DNA from: Ficedula albicollis
Lineage: Eukaryota; Chordata; Aves; Passeriformes; Muscicapidae
Assembly: GCF_000247815.1 (NCBI RefSeq)
Contig: NC_021681.1
Location: 16,335,192-16,399,191, forward strand
DNA length: 64,000 nt
Reading direction: 5' to 3'
Shown: positions 12,101 through 25,844 of the stretch, one piece after another
Layout: each line of letters begins with the position of its first letter
Numbering within the stretch: the stretch's first letter is position 1
Program-made: the position numbers and the translations under genes
The notes under the pieces: model-generated
Told to the model about the DNA's origin: nothing
What the model saw: only the letters and a program-made list of their open reading frames with translations
Database searches by the model: none

Positions 12101-14557
12101 TTTCTTACTCCTTTAATATTTAATTATTTAAAAGAAGGAGAAATCTCACGGGAATTTTTGTCTCAAAAAATAGCTGACTTTTTCTTGTCATTTGAGAATA
12201 AGAGAAAAAAGATGTGAAAATCTAATTATTTTTAAGTCATAAAACTGAAACTCAAATAAGGACGAGGAGAAAAAAATCTTAAACCCCAGAAACCAAACTT
12301 CCTCCCCTCCCTTTTTACATGAATATTCTCAGTTTTTACTGTAGCTATTCATAGTCATACCTAAATGTAGTCTATAAATCTACTAATATATTATTTAACA
12401 CTCTAACTACTGGTATAAAAAATTATAAAATATTCTGTTGGCAATACATTTAATTGAATTCTTTTCAGAGACAGCTTGTTACTGCCAGACATGCTTTTAG
12501 AGATAGTACGGAGAAATAAAAGAATTCCAGAAGGCAGTAAAACAAATAATTACCATTTTCACCATTACTTCCAGATACCCTCCTATCCAGTCACTAAATC
12601 CTTTAAGTCTAAATCAAAGAGTTTCCATGAACAAAATTGCACAGATCATTTCAAAGAAAATAAAAATTACGTCGATGTTTTATTTGAAGAGAGAAATTGA
12701 AATTCACACAGCACTCTACTGGCTGAGACGTCCGGGGAGTTATTAGAGAAAAAACAGAAATAAACCAGGCTAGTTTAGCCTGAACTTTAGAGGCCTGTTT
12801 CAAAACGATCAGGGTCAATGTAAATCCCTCTTTTAATTACAATGTGCTTGTGCCTGTAAAAGTTTGAGACATCGTCCTGCTTCTTAGGCTCTCTGCTGAT
12901 TTTTTATATCAGGTATCTGCAAGATTCTCTGAGGCGTAGCAGTAAAAAATAATGCCATAAACCATCCAAAGCAAGCACTGCCTTTTATTCTTTTTATTAA
13001 TTTTTTCCCCAACAAAGCAACTTACACGTTGGGTTTGAACTAGCTCAGCACAACTCCTAATCAGAGAAGTATCTGTAGGGGTTAGTGAGGTTTTTGTGGT
13101 TGTAATATCTGAACGCTGACAGATCTGAAAATAAAAAAGGTCAGTAGTAATGCTCATTTACGGGCCAGGGATTTTCGTCTTCCACTGGTCACACACTTCA
13201 GTTTGGTGGGTCCTAGGATGACAAGATTTGGGGATCAGCAAGGGATTGGGCTGGGGATGCTGATCAGGTGAAGGCTCCCCCACCTTGTCCCCTGCCAGGA
13301 GGCTTCTTGCCCGGCACAGCCCCACCAAGGCACGGACAGGCTTTGGTCCATAACTGGTTCAAAATCCACTGGGTCCAGGGGGGGTGGGAGGTAATTATCT
13401 GCAGCTTGAAAACTTTTGGATGAAGTTTCCTTTTTAAATCAAATATGGGGCAGAACTGACATGGGGCTGTGAGTGCTCAGGGGAACAGGGACAGTCCTTA
13501 GTCACCTTCTGCTGCTGTTTACGCTCAGCCAGTTTGGGAGATCAGGCAGAAGACAGGCAGATATCTTGCCCCTATGTGGCAAGAAAGTAATTTTTGACAG
13601 GCAAGTCTACACTGTCTCCTGGCAGCAAGCACCAAGCAGATATGCCAGTTATTTGGGCAATTTTGCCAGAATATTGTCCTGGGGGTGAGGTGCACACAGC
13701 ACGGATGCACACCCCTCCATCGTCAGAGCAGCTCTTCTTGCAGAGGATTCATCCGAGCGCGATTCGTTACCCCAAACGGGACGTCAGGACGTGGCACAGG
13801 GGTTAAAATGTGTTCTCAGGCCGTGTGGGGAGCCATGGCATGGCATGGAGGCACTGCAGCCAGCCAGCCACACACCCCTCCACAGCCCCTGGCTGTCCCT
13901 CCCTCCATCCACCTCCTCGTCCCGCTGGTTCTGTCCTCCGGGGCACCCTGCTTCCCTTCCAATAGCCATCCAGATGCTGCCCCATGCCAAGAGGTATCTG
14001 CAGCCCCCTAAAGCCTCTGCAGGAGACGTGAAAGGAGTGACACAGATTGGGCTCGGGGCTTGTGGCTGGTGGGCTCAGTGGGAGCCAGGCTGGGCGAGGG
14101 TGAGGCACGGTCAGGTGTGCCCAGGGTGTGCTGGGACAGCCAGGTTTTACCACGACATTCAAGTTTTTCCACTTCCAGCCCTTTCCCTTGCAGTAAAGGC
14201 CGAGTTAGAACACAAACACTCAGATTTAAAACAAGCAAAAATAAAAAGAAAGCAAGAGAAAGGAGCCCCGATGAGCATTGCAGCGCCCCACTCCCTGCCA
14301 TTCCCATATGCCCAGCTGCTGCTCCCCCTTCCCCTCCCAGCTGGAGCCCATGCCTCTTCTGATACCCAGAAAAACATTTTGTTCTGCGTTAAAGGCTAAA
14401 GCTAACACATGACCAGCGAGAGGCAGCAGTTTGTTTAGCTCTTGGAGTTTATTTTAATTGCGGCCTTGTTTTGTAATGAGGACGGCTACGGCAGGGGGAG
14501 CCTGCTGGGATCCGGGGGGCTGTTCCAGAGGAGTTTCCTTATCAATAAAAAGAAGTC
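6165..14557. other. Intergenic DNA; AT-rich blocks that may be conserved non-coding elements
   Basis: No coding exon recognised. The blocks at about 9.4-9.7 kb and 11.5-12.7 kb are AT-rich, contain few repeats, and carry homeobox- and octamer-like motifs, including a perfect ATGCAAAT at 12046-12053. That texture is typical of conserved vertebrate enhancers, but conservation cannot be tested from one sequence. Confidence 0.4.
12046..12053 (+). promoter_or_regulatory. Octamer (POU-factor) motif in an AT-rich block
   Basis: The sequence is a perfect ATGCAAAT. Octamer motifs bind OCT1/OCT2 and are common in B-cell enhancers. BCL6 is a B-cell gene about 8 kb downstream, so a role is possible, but an 8-bp match is weak evidence alone. 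Confidence 0.3.
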
Positions 14558-14933
14558 TTTAAATTAACAACAACTGCATGGCATGCATGCTCAGCTGCTT
14601 TGTTTTCTGAGAAGTTAAACTGTACACATTTGCTTATTAAGGATTTCAGTGGCTGGCTGGGATCAGAAGTCCCCTCCAAGTGCCACCTTTGACATCCCCG
14701 ACCTCCACCAAGGAGGAATGAAGACGAGAGAAACGGGCCCTGTGCTCATGCAGACAGACACAAAACAGCCTGGTAAACCTTAGTAGTTTGCTATGACGAT
14801 GCATGAAAAAAAGGAAAAAAAAAGTAAAATCATGTGATTTTTATGCAAATCAGATAAATTGGACGGTTTAAGAAACCTTAAATGTCAGGTAGATAAGATC
14901 ACATACACCTAGAGCAGTGTCATGATGTTCTCT
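14558..14933. repeat. Tandem duplication A, copy 1 (376 bp)
   Basis: This block starts at TTTAAATTAACAACAACTGC and ends at GTCATGATGTTCTCT. It recurs at 14940-15315 with no difference that I can find, including the 7-A and 9-A homopolymers. A 6-bp spacer (CAACTA) separates the copies. Each copy holds an ATGCAAAT octamer followed by an AGATAA GATA-type motif. Confidence 0.95.
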
Positions 14934-14939
14934 CAACTA

Positions 14940-15315
14940 TTTAAATTAACAACAACTGCATGGCATGCATGCTCAGCTGCTTTGTTTTCTGAGAAGTTAA
15001 ACTGTACACATTTGCTTATTAAGGATTTCAGTGGCTGGCTGGGATCAGAAGTCCCCTCCAAGTGCCACCTTTGACATCCCCGACCTCCACCAAGGAGGAA
15101 TGAAGACGAGAGAAACGGGCCCTGTGCTCATGCAGACAGACACAAAACAGCCTGGTAAACCTTAGTAGTTTGCTATGACGATGCATGAAAAAAAGGAAAA
15201 AAAAAGTAAAATCATGTGATTTTTATGCAAATCAGATAAATTGGACGGTTTAAGAAACCTTAAATGTCAGGTAGATAAGATCACATACACCTAGAGCAGT
15301 GTCATGATGTTCTCT
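14940..15315. repeat. Tandem duplication A, copy 2 (376 bp)
   Basis: Identical to 14558-14933 at a 382-bp offset. Perfect identity means either a very recent duplication or an assembly duplication. The octamer motif of this copy is at 15225-15232. Confidence 0.95.
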
Positions 15316-15423
15316 GTACATTACATTCATACTGGAAACCAAAACGTGTTACAGAAATCAGACACCCACAAAAAGCTCTGAGATTGCACTGAGAACAGGT
15401 TCCTGCAAAGCACTGGCCTTTGA

Positions 15424-15424
<1 letters not shown>

Positions 15425-15466
<42 letters not shown>
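15425..15466 (+). repeat. Poly-A run, 42 A
   Basis: Forty-two consecutive A residues are followed by A-rich sequence to about 15483. The upstream sequence is not gene-like and no target-site duplication was seen, so it reads as a low-complexity tract and not a retrocopy tail. Confidence 0.9.
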
Positions 15467-15468
<2 letters not shown>

Positions 15469-15483
15469 AAAAACAAAAAAAAA

Positions 15484-17698
15484 CCAGGCAAAAGAAAAAA
15501 AGTAGGTTAGATTAGAAAACAAGATAGTTGAATTCAGGCAGGGACTCGGCTGTCCCTGCACAGCCTGGCCTCGCTGCATTCGCATTAATATGCGCAAAAC
15601 TCCTTTTAAGTAACGTTCATGCCACGGCACCCAGCTCTGAAATGGGCAGGCTGTTCCTGCAACCCATCCTCAAGGGCCACGGGGAACAGAGAGGTTCACA
15701 ATCTCTCTTCTGTCAGGCTAAACTTTTCTCTCTTAGAAACATTTTTTTTTCCCCTTTAAAAGTCCTGGCAGTTATTTTTGTGTGAGGACGGGGAAGCCTT
15801 ATGGCCTGAAGGAGTTAATTTCAAAAGAAAAAAATTATAGTGGGGTACTGTTTATTTAAGGAGTGTTTTGTAAAAGACAAGGCACTTCTTTCCAGGGGTG
15901 CGGTTCACCTGGGAAAAATACGCACTGGCCTCGATATACCATAAAAACCTGCTCTCTGTCCCCTGGAGGGAAACGACCCAAGCCTGGGGACTCCCCTCGC
16001 TGCCAGGCAGCACCTCCAGCTCCGAGGCCCTTCAACATCCAACCGCAGCTCCCAGGGATGGCTGGATAATTCACACTGCTCCCTGCCCTGCACGCCAGCA
16101 CACAGGCAGAGGGCTTGCTTTTCATCCCAGGAGCTTTGCCAGGGCAGGGCATGAAGAAGCTGGAGAGGGACAGTCCATAGGAAGGTGGGAGACCTGTGGT
16201 GATGCCCAGCACTGCTCCTGCTGCTTGAAGCTGCTCCAGCATGAGCAGAAATATCGCTGCCAACTCCAAGGGGGACCATTACCAGCAGCATCACCCCTGT
16301 TCCAGCGCCGCCACCACTGTGAGGGGTGGCACTTGGGGGTTCAAACCCTTGACCAGGTGAGGAGCTCTCTGCAGCGTAGAGGGTGTTTTTGAGAGAGGGG
16401 TGCGTGGGGCTGACCCCCCCAGTGAGGCTGCCACAGCCTCCCACGGGCAGGGCTGAGCTGCTGCTCCTCCACGTGCCGCACAGGCACCTCATGGGTGTGC
16501 AGGAGCCACGCCGAGCCCGGGGCCACTGAGAAACGTCCCACGGCTGACATGGGGCTGCTGGTGGCTTTGCACACTCCCACCACTGACTCTCCCCACCACG
16601 GGGCCACTGTTCTCCCCCAAAGAGAAGACACTTGCTGCCGGCTTGCAGAGGCAGGAGAAGCTGTCCCACCGGGACATTGCCGCCCTGCCAGCCACCAGCA
16701 CCGCCAGCGCCTGCTGTGCTGGTCCCCAGAGCTGGGACAGGCAAAGGAAGAGGGTGGCAAGGCCTCACTCAGCAACGATCCCTGTGGCCGATGGTAGGAG
16801 CGGGGTCCCAGGGAAATTACTCCATCCCTAGCTCCCTGAAGTCCCCAGCCAGGCACCCCAGGGACCATTGCTGCCTTGGGGGCAGCAGGAAGCATTGGAG
16901 AGTAGAGGCGGGTGGCAAGAGCCCGTGGGCAGCTGCAGCCGGGCCCTGAGTGACAGCGAGGGAGCAGGAGAAGGTATAACACCAGAGCAGGAAGGCAAAA
17001 AACCCAGCAAAGGCGCCCAGGCCGCTCAGCTCCCACTCCGAGAGGGATGCTGCTGGCTGCTCCCTGTGTCCCCGCAACGAGGCGGGTTCGGATGGAAACT
17101 CTGATGCACGCCCGGCTTGGCTGTGGCCAGGCAGAGTGAGAAATCTCCCCCGTAATCGTGCTACTTGAACGGAAGCCGTGCTCGACCTCGGGTCTCCACC
17201 AAAAATCCCCCACGCGGCCGCCCTCCCGCTGCTGCTCCCGAGCGTCCCGCGGGCGCTGGGCTCGCTGGGCTCCGGCTAAAGCGAAAGCGTCACACACTGC
17301 AGAGAAACGACAAACACAACAGATCTGTCGCCCCCAACAACCCCCTTCCTTTGGGTTTCATTGCTGGGGGAAAAGGAAAAAAATAGACCACATCCAAGTC
17401 CCGGAACAGAGCTGCTGCTCTCGGGTCCGCGCCCCTTGGGTCACTCGCAGAGCCGGGAGCCCGCTCCCTGCCCGGGGCCGGGATCGCAGTCGCACAAGTC
17501 ACGCAGCTCCAGCTGCACTCACTCCCTGGGAATTCCATATTGCATTTTAACTACAGGGAATCCGTCTCCCCAGCATATCTGTACCACCTCAAGTGTCTCG
17601 GGAGAACCATCCCTGTCTTGCCACCAGGCTATTTTTAATGACGAGTCGTATTAGCAGAAGGGCTTTCTTCCTAATTTATTACCCCCCCACACACCCCC

Positions 17699-17700
<2 letters not shown>
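15484..17700. other. Upstream flank of BCL6, becoming GC-rich
   Basis: GC content rises from about 16 kb, and CpG-rich sequence appears at about 17.16-17.52 kb. No coding exon was recognised. It may hold distal promoter or alternative first-exon sequence of BCL6, which is inference from position only. It ends in a C-rich tract at 17682-17700. Confidence 0.4.

Positions 17701-17733
<33 letters not shown>
17701..17733 (+). repeat. Poly-G run 1 (33 G), probable mis-filled gap
   Basis: Thirty-three G residues directly follow a C-rich tract and run straight into an adapter sequence. The 12-base string ACACACCCCCCC occurs on both sides, at 17689-17700 and 17746-17757. That is what a gap fill leaves when the true sequence is duplicated around inserted junk. 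Confidence 0.9.
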
Positions 17734-17745
17734 CTCTTCCGATCT
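17733..17745 (+). other. Illumina adapter remnant
   Basis: GCTCTTCCGATCT is the shared 3' end of Illumina TruSeq-type adapters, the reverse complement of AGATCGGAAGAGC. It is an exact 13-base match adjacent to a poly-G run. This is contamination in the assembly and not genomic sequence. Confidence 0.95.
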
Positions 17746-19798
<2,053 letters not shown>

Positions 19799-19880
19799 CG
19801 GCCCCTCCGCGGGGGCGCGCGCACCGGGAGGGGCGCGGCGCCGGGGAAGGCGCGGAGGGGGGAGGTCCGTGGCCCTCCCC

Positions 19881-19937
19881 ATGCCGAGCGCGATGGTAGA
19901 GTCCGCAGCTCAAATTCCGAGAATTGGGCTCTGTTGA
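19881..19937 (+). other. Upstream ORF 1 in BCL6 exon 1 (18 codons plus stop)
   Basis: ATG at 19881 (CCCCATGCC) with a second in-frame ATG at 19893, ending at TGA 19935-19937. It is present in the transcript only if transcription starts upstream of 19881, which cannot be shown because of the poly-G run. Its conservation is unknown. Confidence 0.4.
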
Positions 19938-19946
19938 TTCTTAGAA
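19938..19946 (+). promoter_or_regulatory. BCL6/STAT-type palindrome, site 1
   Basis: TTCTTAGAA fits the TTCNNNGAA STAT core and is one base from the BCL6 consensus TTCCTAGAA. Human BCL6 is known to repress itself through sites in exon 1, and this lies in the matching exon. Binding is inferred. Confidence 0.6.
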
Positions 19947-19952
19947 CTGGGG

Positions 19953-19961
19953 TTCTTAGAA
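19953..19961 (+). promoter_or_regulatory. BCL6/STAT-type palindrome, site 2
   Basis: A second TTCTTAGAA, exactly 15 bp downstream of the first start, so both sites could be occupied as a pair. Confidence 0.6.
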
Positions 19962-19978
19962 GTGGTGATGCAAGGAGT

Positions 19979-19987
19979 TTCTAGGAA
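19979..19987 (+). promoter_or_regulatory. BCL6/STAT-type palindrome, site 3
   Basis: TTCTAGGAA fits TTCNNNGAA. It lies inside the spliced upstream ORF, so its bases serve both a possible DNA site and a leader peptide. Confidence 0.5.
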
Positions 19988-20564
19988 AGCCCGGAGACCA
20001 GGTGATTGCTGCTTCTATTGCCGCGGCCGATTTTACCCTTTAATTCTCTCGCTCGCTTTTTTTTTTTTTTTTTTTTTTTTTTCCCTTTTTTTTCCTTTTT
20101 TTTTTTCTCTCCATTTTTTTTCCCTCCTCTTTCCCTCCCTGCCCCGCTCCGACGCTTGGCGCGGAGCCGCCTCTATATATTTCTACCCATTTTTTTTTCT
20201 CTCCCTCCTCTTTCCTCCCCCCCCTTTCCCGCTGCAGGTGCCCTTTATTTTTTTTTTTAATTACTATTATTTTTATCATCTGAATTTGATTTTTTTCCCT
20301 GTCGTATTTATTTATTTACACATCCCCCCCCCTTTTCCTTTGCCCGCTGTCAGGCGAGAAAAAATTAGGGAAATAGGGGTGCCTGCATGTCTTTAACGCT
20401 GGGAGCGTGTATAAGGGGAGGGGAGCGGGGCGGGTGGGAGTGTCTCCCCTCGCCGTCCTCTCCCGGGGATTATCGGTTATCTGGGATTATTGGCTTTCCC
20501 GCACGCGTGACGGCCGGGTGGGGACGGGGGGGACGGCGGCGGCTCCTCTCTGCACCTGCAGCCG

Positions 20565-21650
<1,086 letters not shown>

Positions 21651-21849
21651 AGCGCTGTTTGTTTTGGCTTCTTGGCTTTTCAAAATCGTTTTATTAGGTG
21701 CGTGTTCTTGTGCGCGCATATGTTTTTTCCTTTTAAAAAATTTTTTTAAGCTCTCCCCCTCCCCCAGTTTAAAAATAAAAGGCAAAACAAAACCGAAAAA
21801 GCCCAACTTTGTTATGAAAACTTTCGTGGTCGGACGGCAGCGACCTCTC

Positions 21850-22071
<222 letters not shown>

Positions 22072-23652
22072 CAGTATGAAATGTTATGAAATCGCCTCTT
22101 GGGAAGGAGGGAAACAGAAAGCAAGGCGTTTGTTTAGAAAAATCCGCGGCAGCTTCTCAGATGTGCCTAAAAAGCTGCCTTTGACCCCCCTGTTGCATTT
22201 CCAGGGAAGAGGCAAATCTGGGCTTAAAATCGTGAGTCAAAATCAACAAAAACAAACCCATCCCCGGTTAGTTTTTTCCACTGACTTCAGTAGGCGCAGG
22301 ATCAGTGTGATGGGAGGCTGGGGACAGACGGATGAGCTTCAGTGAGAAGCTACTACATTGGTCCCACATCTCTGTCTCGGGCCAAATTCCTTCTTGTGCC
22401 AGTGGAAGTGTCAGCAGGGCTGGGTTTGGGATCAGGCCCTTATTCGATCTGGGAATCTTATTGACTCTTCTCCCGAGCTTTTAAACGCTTTAGAAATGAT
22501 TATTTGCCATACTGTTTCAAGGATTTAAAGGATAAGAGCTTTAGGAGTAAATGCAGGCTCCTTCCTCTAGTCCTTGAGGGGGTTACTGTTCAAAAATCGC
22601 TCTAAAAATATTTTAGGGGAATCCTCTCTATATATATGCATGGAGAGGCAGAACCAGAGATCCTGTCCTTTTCTCCTAAAGATAGGATTGCAGGTTTTAA
22701 AACTTGCATTATAAATTGCAAACATTTTGCACTATGAAATATATCACCGAGCCATTAAAATATTCAAAGGGTGCCTAGAAATTTTCCAGAAGAATGGATT
22801 ATTGCGTTGTTTCAGTAAGAAAAGAGTTCATCTTTTGGTGTTCAATTTTGATCGGCAAAACAGATCAAAGATCTCTCAAGATGCATTTCAATTTCCAATC
22901 CCCCTCAGTTCTGACTGTCTGAGTCAATATTGGGAGAGGAAGTGGAGGTTAACTGGTTAGTTATTATTGTGAAGGAAGAAGTTGGAATGAGAAGTGATTC
23001 TTACAAATCCCACCCCAAAAACAAAACAATAAAAAAAGAAATCTGACAAAAGTCTTTGTGACACTTTTTAGACATCGCTGTTTGCAGTGCAGGGAGGATT
23101 CAGCCGGCTGTTGGATGGAACAAAAATAAACCTAGCAGAAACATTAACTTTTTCAAAACAAGGCTGGAAAAGCTCATAAAAATAATGTTGCTCAGACGCG
23201 TTTTAAGAGAAACAGAATTGCATCGACAAAATTATATGTTTTCCAGGTTTGGTTGGGGTGTTTTATTTTCCAAGGGGAAAAATTGGTCCTGCAGCAAAGC
23301 GAACTGGTGCCATCTAGTGTCACCTCCCGCCGCTCCGCGCGGGGCCGGCAGCCTCGGCAGAGTGGGAACATGTTTATTAACTGCTCGTTAAAAAAAGAAA
23401 AAAAAAAAATGCTTGCCAGCTTGGAGGAAGGTGGCAGAGGAAACTCTGGATGCCACTGAACTTACTTAAGGAGCCTAATTGGAAACAACCGAGTGCTTAT
23501 TAAAGTCACTGACATTTCCATATGGAGTTCTCTCTGGGTCTGGTCATGAAATCACATGTGAAAATCTTTCCGAGTTGTGGTGTTAATCTGCCCTTGAATT
23601 TCTGCCTAATTTAGGATGTATTGTAAAGCTATGTTTTTGTTTGGGGTTTTTT

Positions 23653-24126
23653 TTTCTTTTTTGCTTTTTTTTTTTTTTTCCCTTGGGTGGGAAGGCTTTC
23701 AGCCACCAGCTGCAGCAGCCCAATATGAATTTGTAGGAACAGTATTTGGGTTCGGAGCACTTTTTTTTTTCTTAGTCAACAGTAATGCTGTCCTCAAAAC
23801 CCCATACAAATACAGGTGGCAAAACTTCATGTGCCAGTGCTGTGTGGTAGGACTGTCCTCTCATTTAATTTGGATTCTTTTTACAAAGTTTCTTTTTTGC
23901 TTTTGTTTTTTTTTTTCCCTTGGGTGGGAAGGCTTTCAGCCACCAGCTGCAGCAGCCCAATATGAATTTGTAGGAACAGTATTTGGGTTCGGAGCACTTT
24001 TTTTTTTCTTAGTCAACAGTAATGCTGTCCTCAAAACCCCATACAAATACAGGTGGCAAAACTTCATGTGCCAGTGCTGTGTGGTAGGACTGTCCTCTCA
24101 TTTAATTTGGATTCTTTTTACAAAGT
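23653..24126. repeat. Tandem duplication B, 237-bp period
   Basis: Copy 1 runs from about 23653 to 23889 and copy 2 from about 23889 to 24126. Both contain CCCTTGGGTGGGAAGGCTTT, then AGCCACCAGCTGCAGCAGCC, and end at TTTTTACAAAGT. The only difference I see is in the T-rich lead (one G in the T-run of copy 2). The duplication keeps frame and creates a 174-codon open frame that repeats itself, which is not a gene. Confidence 0.95.
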
Positions 24127-25834
24127 CTGTAGATGAATAAAATGAAGCTCTAATCAGTAGATGCATTTCTCAGTGTGCAACTTATGTACCTTCGCATATT
24201 TACGGTGTAAAGGTTGAAGAACTTTCATGCCTGTTTTAGTCCTTATGCTGTAATACCAGGGCTGAGAACTTCACTCAAAAAGCTTTTACTGGTTCAGCTG
24301 GAGCCTGAAATGTTGTTTTCACTTTTCTGAGAAGTCGGTAAAATCTAAATTTGGTGGAAAGTTGCTTGTGTGCTCATAACCTCTTGCTCCATTTTATAGT
24401 AGCAAGGGAGTCTATAAACGGGAGCCTTGTATGCCGAGTGCCTGTATTCTTCTCTAGATCTATTTTTAAACCATTCTTCTGTTTGGCAAAAAGTGACACT
24501 TGGTTTCCATGTTTACAGCAGGCATTGGCAAACCTCAGGAGTTCACAGTTTGCAGTTTGGTTAGATCACTATCCAAAAGTCAGCATCTGACCAGTAAGCT
24601 CCTTCAGACTGCAAATTTAGACTGCAAATGTAGTCCTCCTTTTCCTTTTTTTTTTTTTTTTCTTTTAAAAATCCAAGCTAGGTCTTATGTGTTAGCTTTG
24701 CTGCAGGATACTGGCAGCCAAAAGACACACACCCCTAAATTGGAGCAAGTGTGTAGTCTTCAGTACTGCTTTAAAACACCAGTAATCTCAGTGGAGCTTT
24801 CTATTTAAACCCGAGAGAGAACTAGGGGCATTTGGGAGAGGGGTAGGAAATTTTTTTGTCTACATTGTTTTCCTTCCCCTCTTTCTCCTGGTCAGTTGCT
24901 GCCTTTGAGCTGTGTGCTGGCTACCCATGGGGAATGGTTTACCCCTGTTATAGGGAGGGGAGAGCCTGGGACGAGCACGCTGCAGGACAGGGAATTCTGA
25001 ACGGGTCCTGCAGAAGGTGTCCTGTAGGACTAGATACCCTTTGAAAATGCATCTCCTTAAATCTGTTTGGCTAAATATAGGGGCAAGGGGGTGTCTCTGC
25101 TGTAGCCAAGGCACCCCAAGCTGTGCATGTGTCTCATCCCATCCAGGCGGGATGCCAGAGCAGTTCCTTTCTGCTAGAAGGAGCTGTGCCACCCTCAGCC
25201 CCAGGAGTACAGAGTCAGGGAGGGTCAGGTGCCAGCTGGTAATTTTCTGTCCCAGTGCAGGGTAGGGATGATCAGAGACCTCCTTGGAGCCCAGGGGGCA
25301 CAGGGACCCAGCTCAGCTGGGGACACCCAGCCCTGGCTGCACTCTGCTCTCGGGTCGGCATCTCGGTGCAGGGCTCAGTGTTGGCAGGGCACGGTGCCTC
25401 TCTTCTGTTCTCTGGAGCAGCTCCCTAGATTTCAGCCAGGACACATGGTTCCTGCCTTCCCTTGAAAAATTAATGTGCCAGATTGCTTGGGGTCGTTTGA
25501 AATGCTGAGGAAGGCTCGACTCCTTGCTTCCCAAGGGCATGGGCTGCCTCTGCCTCACAGCCAGAGCTTGGCTCCGTAGAGGGCAGGGGAGTCCTCTTTA
25601 GTAGGAAAACATTGGAGGCAGTTTTAGCTGTGTGCTTACCCCCTCCCTCCTCTGCATTTTCTTCTACAAAGACCAAAACAATGTGGAGACTTGAGCTGGG
25701 CCAGCTTTCAAGGGCAATCCTTTAAACCCTCTTTTGAAGTATGAACTATAAAGTTCCCTGCGGCGCTCGAGAAAATATGCAGTTTTCCTGGTTCCAAATG
25801 CTGATAATAAACCCATCCAGATAATGTATTGCAT

Positions 25835-25844
25835 TTCCTAGAAA
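25835..25844 (+). promoter_or_regulatory. Perfect BCL6 consensus motif in BCL6 intron 1
   Basis: TTCCTAGAAA is an exact match to the high-affinity BCL6 site as I know it. It lies about 5.8 kb into intron 1. Occupancy is not shown, and a 9-10 bp motif can occur by chance. Confidence 0.4.

Larger units (their letters stand above)
19799..20001 (+). other. BCL6: BCL6 non-coding exon 1 (5' end uncertain)
   Basis: The exon ends with ACCAG followed by the donor GTGATT. From about 19910 the sequence closely follows the human BCL6 leader as I remember it: GAATTGGGCTCTGTTGATTC, then CTTAGAACTGGGGTTC and AGAAGTGGTGATGCAAGG. The 3' boundary is therefore well supported. The transcription start is unknown and may be hidden by the poly-G run that ends at 19798. 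The exon lies in CpG-rich DNA, contains three BCL6/STAT-type palindromes, and begins a spliced upstream ORF. It joins exon 2 at 29075. Confidence 0.85.

Noticed and set aside
15425..15483. Poly-A tail of a processed pseudogene
   Set aside because: The sequence before it does not resemble a transcript end (no AATAAA at the right distance, no coding similarity) and no target-site duplication was seen.
23616..24140. 174-codon + strand frame with an internal repeat
   Set aside because: It exists only because a 237-bp duplication keeps frame; the sequence is intronic and begins in a T-rich tract.
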